Part shown: positions 9,990-17,851 of the stretch, piece by piece
Layout: each line of letters opens with the position of its first letter
Position numbering within the stretch: position 1 is the stretch's first letter
Assembly: GCA_902580765.1 (NCBI GenBank)
Contig: CACHLW010000002.1
Location: 56,594-120,593 of the forward strand
From: an uncultured Alphaproteobacteria bacterium
Lineage (GTDB): Bacteria > Pseudomonadota > Alphaproteobacteria > HIMB59 > GCA-002718135
Length of the DNA: 64,000 nucleotides
Reading direction: 5' to 3'
Translations under genes and position numbers: made by a program
Notes under the pieces: generated by a model
What the model was told of the DNA's origin: nothing
Seen by the model: the letters and a program-made list of their open reading frames with translations, nothing else
Databases searched by the model: none

Positions 9990-11243
9990 ATGAAAAAATT
10001 AATTACAGGATTAGCTGCCGTATTAGCTTTTGGTTTTTATGGTTCTGTTAATTCAGCTAAGTCTATTGAAATAGAAGTAGCTTATCCTTATTCAGGATTA
10101 TTCGATGTAACTTTTCAAGCTATTATGCCAGAGTTTGAAAAAGCACATCCAGATATTCAAGTTAAATTTAGAGCAACTTATGAAAACTATGAGGATGCAA
10201 CTGCAACAATCTTCAGAGAGTCTACTTCAGGTAATTTACCAGATGTAACAATGCAAGGTCTTAACAGACAAGCACCTCTAGTTGACAAAGGTATTGCTAA
10301 GTCTTTAGAGCCATTTATTGCAAAAGAAGCTGCTTTTGAAAAAGATGGCTACCATTCTGCTATGTTAAGTCTTTCAACATTTGGTGGTGAAGTTTATGGA
10401 TTACCATTTTCTGTATCAACGCCAGTTGGATATTATAACATGGATTTATTAGCTGAAGCAGGTGTAAATAGTATTCCAACTAACTGGGACGAAGTTATTG
10501 CAGCATGTAATAAATTGGAAGCAGCAGGTAAAGGAACTCTATACTTTGGTTGGAACATCACAGGTAACTGGTTCCACCAAGCATTAATGCACACTCAGAA
10601 TGTTCCAATGGTTAAAGATGGAGCTGTAAATATGGGTGGTGATGCAGGACTTGCAACGTTAGAGCAAATGAAAGCAATCATGAGCGGATGTAATATGCCA
10701 AACTATTCAATTGCTGATGGTCAAGCTGCGTTTAACGCAGGTACTATTGGTATGATGTTCTGGTCTACTTCAAGTTTGGGTTCAGTTAATGCTGCAAAGG
10801 CAGACTTTGTTTTAAAAACTGCACCATTCCCTGGAATGGCTGGAGTAAACAATGGAACACCAGCAAGATTACCAGCAGGTGGAAACGCTGCAATGTTAGT
10901 GTCTACATCTGATGATCCAGCAAGAGTTGATGCTGCATGGACTTTCTTAAAGTTCATTACATCAGGTATCGGTGCTGCATTAGTTGCTGAAACAACTGGA
11001 TATGTTCCACCAAACAAAGCAGCGAATGAATTATTAGGTGATTTCTATAGTCAAAACCCTAATAAACTTACTGCTGTTGAACAACTTCCACTTCTTGCTG
11101 ATTGGTTTGCGTATCCTGGAGAAAATGGATTAGCTGTTACACAGGTAATCTATGATTACACGGAAGAAATTGCTACAGGCGACGCTGATGATATGGCAGA
11201 TCTTCAAGAAGAAATGATGGAAGAAATAAACGATCTTATGTAA
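9990..11243 (+). CDS. ugpB: UgpB-like periplasmic substrate-binding protein
   Basis: The 417-residue protein opens with a Sec signal peptide (residues 1 to about 23, KKLITGLAAVLAFGFYG, cleavage after an Ala such as VNSA). The mature part is an extracellular solute-binding family 1 protein of the UgpB/MalE type. It should deliver substrate to UgpA/UgpE/UgpC, encoded divergently at 4020-6995. Own promoter with a three-unit Pho box, strong SD (GGAGGG) and own terminator suggest high, separate expression. The true ligand cannot be read; sn-glycerol-3-phosphate or its diesters are the family default, a phosphonate the contextual guess. Confidence 0.85.
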   Translation: MKKLITGLAAVLAFGFYGSVNSAKSIEIEVAYPYSGLFDVTFQAIMPEFEKAHPDIQVKFRATYENYEDATATIFRESTSGNLPDVTMQGLNRQAPLVDKGIAKSLEPFIAKEAAFEKDGYHSAMLSLSTFGGEVYGLPFSVSTPVGYYNMDLLAEAGVNSIPTNWDEVIAACNKLEAAGKGTLYFGWNITGNWFHQALMHTQNVPMVKDGAVNMGGDAGLATLEQMKAIMSGCNMPNYSIADGQAAFNAGTIGMMFWSTSSLGSVNAAKADFVLKTAPFPGMAGVNNGTPARLPAGGNAAMLVSTSDDPARVDAAWTFLKFITSGIGAALVAETTGYVPPNKAANELLGDFYSQNPNKLTAVEQLPLLADWFAYPGENGLAVTQVIYDYTEEIATGDADDMADLQEEMMEEINDLM

Positions 11244-11273
11244 TTTGAGATTATTTATTATTAACTTTTTATT

Positions 11274-11306
11274 ACAGCGGCTTTATAAAAGCCGCTGTTT
11301 TATTTT
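11274..11306 (+). terminator. Rho-independent terminator after ugpB
   Basis: Perfect 11-bp stem ACAGCGGCTTT / AAAGCCGCTGT with a 3-base loop, followed by TTTATTTT. It separates ugpB from the metE-like gene. Confidence 0.93.
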
Positions 11307-11330
11307 AAATTTAAATGGGAGTAAAAATAG

Positions 11331-12410
11331 ATGCCTCTTACAACAACTACAATAGGTGCTTATCCAAAACCGAAACAAACACCCATTCAAGATTGGTTTT
11401 TAGGGACAAAATCAGAAGAAGAGAGAAAAGCATCAAAAGGATTATTATCAAATTGGTCACCTGGCGCATATGAAAAAGCATTAGAGTCTGCAGGTGCGGA
11501 TGCTGAAAAATTATTTTTAGCAGCAATTAAAGAAGTTATAACTGATCAAGTAAGTGCGGGTATTGATGTTCCAACAGATGGAGAAGTCAGACGCGAGAGT
11601 TATGTATTATATCAATGTCGATTTTTAAATGGTGTAAGTTTTAAGGAAGTTACACATAAGTCAGTAAGACAGGGTGCGTTTGAAGCTGACCTTCCAACTA
11701 TTGTTGCACCAATTTCAAGTAAAGAAATACGTATGCATTTAGACTGGAAGAGTGCACAACAATTTACAAAAAACCCAGTTAAAATTACGCTACCTGGACC
11801 AATGACAATTACAGATTCAATTGCCAACAATTACTATGATGACATGAAAAAACTTGGTTTTGATTTAGCATTAGCCCTCAATAAAGAAGTTAAAGCACTT
11901 GTAGATGCAGGTTGTCAGTATATTCAAATTGATGAACCAGTATTTGCTAGAAAACCCGATGAAGCTCATTCATATGGTATGGAAAATTTAGAAAGAATGA
12001 TGCATGGTATTCCTAAAGAAGTGCAACGCGTTTGCCATATTTGTTGTGGTTATCCTAACTCATTAGATTCAGAAGGGTATAAAAAGGCTGATTTAGATGC
12101 TTATGATAGAATTGCATCACTGGTAGATGATTCAACTATTGATGAAGTATCTTTAGAAGATTCACATAGGCATAATGATTTAAATCTTTTAGAAAAATTT
12201 ACTAAAACAAAAGTAATTTTTGGATTTATTGATATTGCAAAAAGTAGAATGGAGTCTGTTGAAGAGGTAAGAGTTCGTATCAAAGATTCACTTGAACATA
12301 TTGATGAACACCGCTTAATAGCTGCACCAGATTGTGGTTTAGGTTTCTTTACACGAGAACAAGCAATTGAGAAAATGACAATTTTAACTAAAGCGGCAAA
12401 ATCAATTTAA
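11331..12410 (+). CDS. MetE C-terminal-like zinc methyltransferase
   Basis: The 359-residue protein matches the C-terminal half of cobalamin-independent methionine synthase. The zinc ligands are in place: His236 and Cys238 (VCHICCG), Glu276 (SLEDSH) and Cys335 (APDCGLGF). The N-terminal MetE domain is missing, so it is a core-MetE or a related zinc-thiolate alkyl transferase (such as the epoxyalkane:CoM transferase family). It could make methionine or demethylate another compound. It begins a tight three-gene set (gaps 4 and 2 bases) with the iron alcohol dehydrogenase and a methyltransferase-like gene. A GGGAG about 11 bases upstream is the SD. Confidence 0.75.
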   Translation: MPLTTTTIGAYPKPKQTPIQDWFLGTKSEEERKASKGLLSNWSPGAYEKALESAGADAEKLFLAAIKEVITDQVSAGIDVPTDGEVRRESYVLYQCRFLNGVSFKEVTHKSVRQGAFEADLPTIVAPISSKEIRMHLDWKSAQQFTKNPVKITLPGPMTITDSIANNYYDDMKKLGFDLALALNKEVKALVDAGCQYIQIDEPVFARKPDEAHSYGMENLERMMHGIPKEVQRVCHICCGYPNSLDSEGYKKADLDAYDRIASLVDDSTIDEVSLEDSHRHNDLNLLEKFTKTKVIFGFIDIAKSRMESVEEVRVRIKDSLEHIDEHRLIAAPDCGLGFFTREQAIEKMTILTKAAKSI

Positions 12411-12414
12411 TATA

Positions 12415-13527
12415 ATGTGGAATTATTTTAACCCTGTTGAAATTATTTTTGGAGAAAATAGATTTAAAGAAGTACATGATGCTCTTAAAAATAAGAACTA
12501 CATCATAATCACTCATCCAGAAGAAATTTTTAAAAAATATAGCGATGAATTAAAATCTTCTTCAAATCCACCACTATCCATTATGACGGATGTTCAGCCT
12601 AATCCAGATTATAAGGATATTTTAGAGCTACAAAAAAAGTTTTCTTCAATCAATGAATCGGTAGATTATATTTTAGCTATAGGTGGTGGCTCTGTTACAG
12701 ACACAGCTAAAGCAATTGCTGCATTTAAAGATAAACATGAATATCTAACAGATTTTGTTCGCAATAAGAAAAGTCCAAGAGTCGAAAATCCAATCAAGAT
12801 TATTGCAATACCTACAACTTCAGGAACATCAAGTGAGCTTACGTGTTGGGCCACAATTTGGGATAAAGAAAAAAACAATAAATTATCTTTGGCGCATAAA
12901 TCTCTTTATGCAGAAAAAACAATTATCGATCCATCTATTATGGTTGATAAGCCTTTAGGCTTGACCATTTCAACTGGTTTAGATGCTCTCTCCCATTCAA
13001 TGGAAAGTATTTGGAATATTAATGCAAATCCAGTTTCTGCTTCTCATGCAATACAAGCATCAAAATTAGTATTAGAAAATTTACCACTTCTCGCTAAAGA
13101 TTTAAGAAACATTGAATTACGTTCAAAAATTGCACTGGCATGCGTTCATGCTGGCTTAGCGTTTTCCAATACAAAAACTGCTATTGCGCATAATCTATCA
13201 TACCCCGTGACACTCAATTACTGTATTCAGCATGGTATTGCTTGTTCATTTACTTTACCCATGATTACTAAAAGTATGGTTGGAATTGATAGTGTCGCTG
13301 AGGAGAGACTAAAATTAATTTTTAACGATAATCTAGAGAATGCTGCAAATCATCTGAGTGAATTTATGCGTTCTTTAGAGGTTCCTCTTAACTTAAATGA
13401 AATAAAAGTTCCTGTTCAAGAATGGAATAATATAGTAGATGATGCGTTTTTAGGGGAACGAGGTAAAAACTTTATTGGCAATAAAGAAGCCTTCATCTCT
13501 TCTGCTAAATCAATGGGACTTTATTAG
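12415..13527 (+). CDS. Iron-containing alcohol dehydrogenase, phosphonoacetaldehyde reductase type
   Basis: The 370-residue protein is a group III Fe alcohol dehydrogenase: GGGS (90-93) and TTSGTSSE for NAD(P), metal ligands Asp190, His194, His259 and His273. The opening WNYFNPVEIIFGE resembles the PhpC/hydroxyethylphosphonate dehydrogenase group, which interconverts phosphonoacetaldehyde and 2-hydroxyethylphosphonate. In biosynthetic clusters it reduces; beside phnY-phnA and without any PepM gene in view it may instead oxidise 2-hydroxyethylphosphonate to feed PhnY. The family is firm; substrate is inference. Confidence 0.8.
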   Translation: MWNYFNPVEIIFGENRFKEVHDALKNKNYIIITHPEEIFKKYSDELKSSSNPPLSIMTDVQPNPDYKDILELQKKFSSINESVDYILAIGGGSVTDTAKAIAAFKDKHEYLTDFVRNKKSPRVENPIKIIAIPTTSGTSSELTCWATIWDKEKNNKLSLAHKSLYAEKTIIDPSIMVDKPLGLTISTGLDALSHSMESIWNINANPVSASHAIQASKLVLENLPLLAKDLRNIELRSKIALACVHAGLAFSNTKTAIAHNLSYPVTLNYCIQHGIACSFTLPMITKSMVGIDSVAEERLKLIFNDNLENAANHLSEFMRSLEVPLNLNEIKVPVQEWNNIVDDAFLGERGKNFIGNKEAFISSAKSMGLY

Positions 13528-13529
13528 TA

Positions 13530-14636
13530 ATGAAAAAAAATTTTAGGTTTTATGATAACAGACAAAAATATTTATTATTTGTCACAACAACAAATGAAAA
13601 AAATCAAATTGCCGATGCGATACGCCCTCACGTAAATAAAATTAAACCTCAAAAACCTGGCATAAAAATATTTGATGCTGGTATGGGTGATGGTTCCTTA
13701 CTTATGAATGTTATGCGTCAGTGCCACGAGGCCAGGCCTAACGTACCTTTATTAGTTTGCACAAAAGAAATAAGCATAGAAGATGTAAGATTGGGTCTAG
13801 AAAAATTACCCGATAGGTTTGTTGAACATAAGAATACTGTTTTTGTCATTTCAAATCTACACTACGCTGAAGCCGCAAACCTAAAATCAAAAAATGAAGT
13901 TAAACAGAAAAAAATTAATTGGAATATTATTAAATTAAAAGGTGACACTTCTCTTGAATTTGCTCAACAATTAAGAAAACAAAATGAATTTTTAGAAAAA
14001 AAATGGAATATAGAAATTAATAAAAAGTCAGGTAACCATACTTATAAAGAGCCTTCAGTCATGGTTATCTACCGCGAAGATCAAGAATTTAATGTTAATG
14101 AATTAATTCCTACCAAAAAAAAATCAGATAATAAATTTGATCTTATTATTGCTTCACAGCCTTATCGTTCAAGAATTTCAGCAGAAAAGAAATCAAAATA
14201 CGTTATCGAACCAATGATTAGAGCGTTAAAATCAAAAGGGAAATTATTAACCATTCATGCTTCAGGAAAAGATCCTGCTAATGAAATAATTAGTAAAATT
14301 TGGCCAAAAGAGGACCCTTTTCCTTCTCTTGGAAATAGTATCATTTCTTATCTTAAGAAAAATTTAGATAAAGATTTATTAAGTAGTTTATCTTTTGGAG
14401 AAAAAAGAATTATTAAATGTAAATTGAGAGCTCTACCAACAGAAATCAGTGGAGGCATAGCTACATCATTAGTTTTTTCTGCTTGGAATGCTTCCATATA
14501 TGTCAATCAAATGGATGATGATAAAGTAATGAAGGTAGAAAAAACAAAAAATTACGAAAAAGTAGTTCAAAATATTGTTGCAAAAAATAAAGGCCTTTAT
14601 TTTAACAATGAAATATTTGTAATCGAAAAAAAATAA
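13530..14636 (+). CDS. Uncharacterised protein with SAM-methyltransferase-like fold
   Basis: I do not recognise this 368-residue protein. Residues 46-62 (IKIFDAGMGDGSLLMNV) resemble the glycine-rich SAM-binding motif I, and FDLIIASQPYRSR near residue 205 looks like a class I post-core strand, so a methyltransferase is likely. A lysine-rich middle segment separates the two. No membrane segment or signal peptide. It starts 2 bases after the iron alcohol dehydrogenase stop and ends tail to tail with the phosphodiesterase gene. A role in handling methylated phosphonates or signalling is only suggested by position. Confidence 0.55.
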   Translation: MKKNFRFYDNRQKYLLFVTTTNEKNQIADAIRPHVNKIKPQKPGIKIFDAGMGDGSLLMNVMRQCHEARPNVPLLVCTKEISIEDVRLGLEKLPDRFVEHKNTVFVISNLHYAEAANLKSKNEVKQKKINWNIIKLKGDTSLEFAQQLRKQNEFLEKKWNIEINKKSGNHTYKEPSVMVIYREDQEFNVNELIPTKKKSDNKFDLIIASQPYRSRISAEKKSKYVIEPMIRALKSKGKLLTIHASGKDPANEIISKIWPKEDPFPSLGNSIISYLKKNLDKDLLSSLSFGEKRIIKCKLRALPTEISGGIATSLVFSAWNASIYVNQMDDDKVMKVEKTKNYEKVVQNIVAKNKGLYFNNEIFVIEKK

Positions 14637-14640
14637 TTTT

Positions 14641-15429
14641 TTATTTAAACCAATTAACTTCTGTTTTTAAAAAATCCTCTGTATGAATAATTAAGGCGTC
14701 AGATCGAATTATTGCAACATTATAATTTGTATCTGTATTAGCCGTTCCTAAACGATATTCATTTGAGAAGTTAGGTATTAGAGGAGACCAAGTACTTCTT
14801 GGGGAGGAAAAAGTAATACCACAATAAGAGCCAGAACTTGTAATGTGTTGATGACCAAAAAAAATATGTTTTATTATATTATTATTTTTAGTTAAAATTT
14901 GTTGAAACTCTTTTTTTTGTTGTAATCCTATTCCATCACTTTCCTCTTTTACTAATGCCAGTGGATTATGATGCATAAAGATGTACGTATCCGTATTAGT
15001 CTTACTTAAAATATTATTTAACCATTCTTGCCTCTCTTCACAATAATGTCCTTGGTGAGTGTTAATCAGATTAGTATCTATAAAAATTAAACGTTTATTA
15101 TCTATATCCTTAAAGTATTGAATAAATCCATTTGGATCGGTTTCAATATTAGGAAAGTTTATTTTAAATTCATCTCTGTTATCATGATTACCTATAATTA
15201 GTTGAGGATTTAAATTCTTCGGCAGACCTGCTTCATCAATTATTTTTAAAAATAACTGATAAGAATCTTTATCACCTAAGTCTGTAATATCACCAGTGAT
15301 GGCAAATAAATCTGCATCACCATGATTATTTTTTATATGAGTTAATGCTTTTTTAAATTTACTGACAGGATCTATGCCATGAATCTTATCTATATAAATA
15401 TGAGGGTCTGAAAGGTGAATAATTTTCAT
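14641..15429 (-). CDS. Metallophosphoesterase, GpdQ/CpdA-like phosphodiesterase
   Basis: The 262-residue protein has the full binuclear metal motif set: SDPHI (residues 7-11), TGDITD, GNHDN, MHHNP and GHQHI. Spacing and the opening MKIIHLSDPHI match class III cyclic nucleotide phosphodiesterases and GpdQ glycerophosphodiesterases. No signal peptide, so it acts in the cytosol. It is last in the minus-strand set phnW - AllA-like - this gene. Cleaving an imported phospho- or phosphono-diester, or a phosphonate monoester, would fit the neighbours; cAMP is an alternative. Confidence 0.8.
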   Translation of the reverse strand: MKIIHLSDPHIYIDKIHGIDPVSKFKKALTHIKNNHGDADLFAITGDITDLGDKDSYQLFLKIIDEAGLPKNLNPQLIIGNHDNRDEFKINFPNIETDPNGFIQYFKDIDNKRLIFIDTNLINTHQGHYCEERQEWLNNILSKTNTDTYIFMHHNPLALVKEESDGIGLQQKKEFQQILTKNNNIIKHIFFGHQHITSSGSYCGITFSSPRSTWSPLIPNFSNEYRLGTANTDTNYNVAIIRSDALIIHTEDFLKTEVNWFK

Positions 15430-15449
15430 TATTAAATATAAATTTATAA

Positions 15450-16082
15450 TTAGATCGCAGTTTTAAAATAAATATACTTATTAAATTCCTCTTTTAAGTC
15501 GATGCTAACTCTTGCATGTACTTTACCTTGTTTTCCTTGAAACGATTGTTTTTCTGTAACTGGAAACACCCCTTCATGCCAAATATTTGGATGAATATAC
15601 AAACCTTTTGATCCGTCACAATAAAATGCTTTAAAATGTTCTGGTTCAATGTCGTCTGTAGGTAAGGCTAAAGGACAAATAAATGGTTTATTTTCTTCAG
15701 GAAAGAAAAGCTGACCTCCATCAGGATGATAATTTGCATGCCATAAAAAAATTTTTGTTGGATCTGAATATTTATCTTTTTGTAATTCTTGATCAGGATT
15801 ATTGGCATAACCCAGTATATATTTTCCATCTACTTCATAATCGCTCTTATGTTGAACAGCATTATTTTGCCCATAAAGCACGTCACCTTGCCACCAGGTA
15901 TCAAAAGAACCTTCGGTAGTTCCACCTTCATTACCAGTTCCCTCTTCTATGTCACGCCATCCTTGTTTTGGCCAAGTAACAATTTCAATATCACTATTTT
16001 CAAAACTATCGATTAAATACCCATATCCTTTAAGATTTTCATTTGTTGCTTTAACTAAAGGTATTTCAATTTCTTTTGTCAT
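15450..16082 (-). CDS. AllA-like (ureidoglycolate lyase family) cupin protein
   Basis: The 210-residue protein opens with IPLVKATNENLKGYGYLID, the typical start of ureidoglycolate lyases. HPDGGQLFFP and IHPNIWHEGVFPV correspond to the AllA active-site blocks. It is longer than classic AllA (about 160-170) through an acidic/Gly-rich insertion after residue 40. It lies 7 bases after phnW and 20 before the phosphodiesterase, with no other allantoin or purine gene in sight. So a phosphonate-related lyase or oxygenase role is possible; true ureidoglycolate activity is doubtful. Confidence 0.65.
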   Translation of the reverse strand: MTKEIEIPLVKATNENLKGYGYLIDSFENSDIEIVTWPKQGWRDIEEGTGNEGGTTEGSFDTWWQGDVLYGQNNAVQHKSDYEVDGKYILGYANNPDQELQKDKYSDPTKIFLWHANYHPDGGQLFFPEENKPFICPLALPTDDIEPEHFKAFYCDGSKGLYIHPNIWHEGVFPVTEKQSFQGKQGKVHARVSIDLKEEFNKYIYFKTAI

Positions 16083-16089
16083 TGTTTTG

Positions 16090-17187
16090 TTAGTTTAATG
16101 TTAGTCCCAACTCAGTAACAACTTCTTTTACAGCTTTTATTGTATCCATCATGTCTTGTTCATTTAAATTACCAATACACCCAATTCTAAAAGTTTCTGC
16201 CACTGTTAGTTTTCCTGGATAAATTAAAAAATCTTTTTCACTAAGAGCATTATAAAATTGGTCAAAGTTAAATTTAGGATCATTAGGTTGTTTAAAAGTA
16301 ATAATAATTGGTGCTTGTAAATTATCAGGAAGTAGTTGCTCAAATCCCAACTCTTTCATTCCATTACAAATAATTTCACAATTTTTTTTATATCTTTTAC
16401 CTCTTCCTTCTACACCGCCTTGTTCTTTATGTTCTTCAATAGCTTGGTTGAATGCAGCTAATACGTGTGTTGGAGGTGTAAATCGCCATTGTTTATTTTT
16501 TTCCATTGCTTGCCATTGATCATACAAGTCTAGACTTAGTGAGTGACTATTGCCTTTTGCATTTTGAATAACTTCATTTTTTACAAGAATGAAACCAACA
16601 CCTGGCACACCTTCTAAGCATTTGTTTGATGAAGCGGCTACAGCATCAAAAGTAATTGTTTTAGAACTTAAGGGTAATGCACCAAAGGCACTCATTGCAT
16701 CGATGAATAACGATAAATTTTTCCCTTCAACCAATTTTGCAATGTCTTCAATAGGATTTAAAATACCCGATGTTGTTTCACAATATACAGCAAAGACGTG
16801 TGTTAAGTTGTTGCTATCAATTAACTCTTCAATTTTATTGATGTCATGTACTTCATGTTCAGCAACTTCATATTCAATAAAATCTCTCCCTAAATATGTG
16901 CACATTTTTTTCATTCTTTGTCCGTAAGCACCATTGATCAGAATCAGAATTTTAGAATCTTTTTGAGTAAGAGAGCTCACCATCGACTCTACAGCAAAAG
17001 TTCCACTTCCCTGCATTGGAACACATTGATATTTATCTTCACCGTCTATTAATTTAACAAGGGAATCTCTAATTGATGCATTGAGATCAATAAATTTTGT
17101 ATCCCTTGAACCCCAATCATGAAGCATAGCCTCTTTTGTTGACATCGATGTCGTGAGAGGACCAGGGGTTAATAATTTTTTATCCAT
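16090..17187 (-). CDS. phnW: PhnW, 2-aminoethylphosphonate:pyruvate aminotransferase
   Basis: The 365-residue class V aminotransferase opens with LLTPGPLTTS and HDWGSRD as in PhnW. The PLP lysine is Lys189 (SSNKCLEGVPGVGF) and Asp163 (FIDAMSA) holds the ring nitrogen. It transfers the amino group of 2-aminoethylphosphonate to pyruvate, giving phosphonoacetaldehyde and alanine, the input for PhnY-PhnA at 7-10 kb. It starts the minus-strand set with the AllA-like and phosphodiesterase genes and is divergent from the PhnZ-like gene across 88 bases. No phnX gene is present, so breakdown goes by PhnY-PhnA. Confidence 0.92.
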   Translation of the reverse strand: MDKKLLTPGPLTTSMSTKEAMLHDWGSRDTKFIDLNASIRDSLVKLIDGEDKYQCVPMQGSGTFAVESMVSSLTQKDSKILILINGAYGQRMKKMCTYLGRDFIEYEVAEHEVHDINKIEELIDSNNLTHVFAVYCETTSGILNPIEDIAKLVEGKNLSLFIDAMSAFGALPLSSKTITFDAVAASSNKCLEGVPGVGFILVKNEVIQNAKGNSHSLSLDLYDQWQAMEKNKQWRFTPPTHVLAAFNQAIEEHKEQGGVEGRGKRYKKNCEIICNGMKELGFEQLLPDNLQAPIIITFKQPNDPKFNFDQFYNALSEKDFLIYPGKLTVAETFRIGCIGNLNEQDMMDTIKAVKEVVTELGLTLN

Positions 17188-17275
17188 TAAATATTTACTT
17201 AATAAATATTATTATAAATTTGATCAATCTTATTAAAGTTGGAATTGAATTTATTTTCTAATAAGTTAATTATAA

Positions 17276-17851
17276 ATGAGAATGGAAGAAAATATCGTAG
17301 ATTATCTCTTAGATCTTTTGAAAACAAAAGGTGCTGATATTCAATATGGTAATGAGGATGTGACTCAGCTTGAGCACGCACTCCAATGTGCTGAACTTGC
17401 TGAAAAACATAAATTACCAGGACCAACAATTGCTGCAGCATTACTGCATGATGTTGGCCACCTTATTTATGAGGACGGCGATCCCATTCATGAAGGCAAA
17501 GATGGTCATCATGAAAACTTAGGTGCTGATTTTTTAAAAAAATATTTTGGTGAAGATGTTATTTTACCAATTAGAGCACATGTTGATTCAAAAAGATATT
17601 TATCAAGTGTTGAAGAAGGTTATTATGATAGTCTATCAGAAGCATCGAAACTTTCGTTAAAAGTTCAAGGCGGTCCTTTTACAAAAGAAGAAGCAGATGC
17701 GTTTATAAGCAAACCTTTTATGGATGAGGCAGTAGAGCTTAGAAGATTTGATGATCTAGCAAAAATTCTAGATAAAAAAACTCCCGATGTTGAACATTTT
17801 CGCCCCTATTTAGAAGAAGCAAGACAGTCTTTTTTAGCTAAACAAGCGTAA
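17276..17851 (+). CDS. phnZ: PhnZ-like mixed-valence di-iron oxygenase (HD domain)
   Basis: The 191-residue HD-domain protein matches PhnZ: QLEHALQCAE with His34, LLHDVGH with His58, Asp59 and His62, HHENLGADFL, HVDSKRYL and the YDSLSEAS/QGGPF segment. With the start at 17276, Tyr24 and Glu27, the pair that gates the PhnZ iron site, fall at the same numbers as I recall for PhnZ. That family cleaves (R)-2-amino-1-hydroxyethylphosphonate to glycine and phosphate; TmpB relatives use the trimethylated analogue. The hydroxylase partner (PhnY*/TmpA) is not in the window. The next gene starts at the very next base. Confidence 0.85.
   Translation: MRMEENIVDYLLDLLKTKGADIQYGNEDVTQLEHALQCAELAEKHKLPGPTIAAALLHDVGHLIYEDGDPIHEGKDGHHENLGADFLKKYFGEDVILPIRAHVDSKRYLSSVEEGYYDSLSEASKLSLKVQGGPFTKEEADAFISKPFMDEAVELRRFDDLAKILDKKTPDVEHFRPYLEEARQSFLAKQA

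Noticed and set aside
10721..11017. 98-residue minus-strand open frame inside ugpB
   Set aside because: Antisense shadow of a well-supported gene with low-complexity translation.
11331..12410. Truncated metE pseudogene
   Set aside because: The frame is intact, all zinc ligands are present and it has its own SD, so it is a complete short MetE-like protein.
17188..17275. Pho box between phnW and the PhnZ-like gene
   Set aside because: I looked for 11-base repeats of the TTGTAA(C/T) type on both strands and found none as good as at the other promoters.
17199..17441. 80-residue minus-strand open frame covering the phnW/phnZ gap
   Set aside because: It runs antisense through the conserved PhnZ-like start and its protein has no recognisable pattern; it is a shadow.
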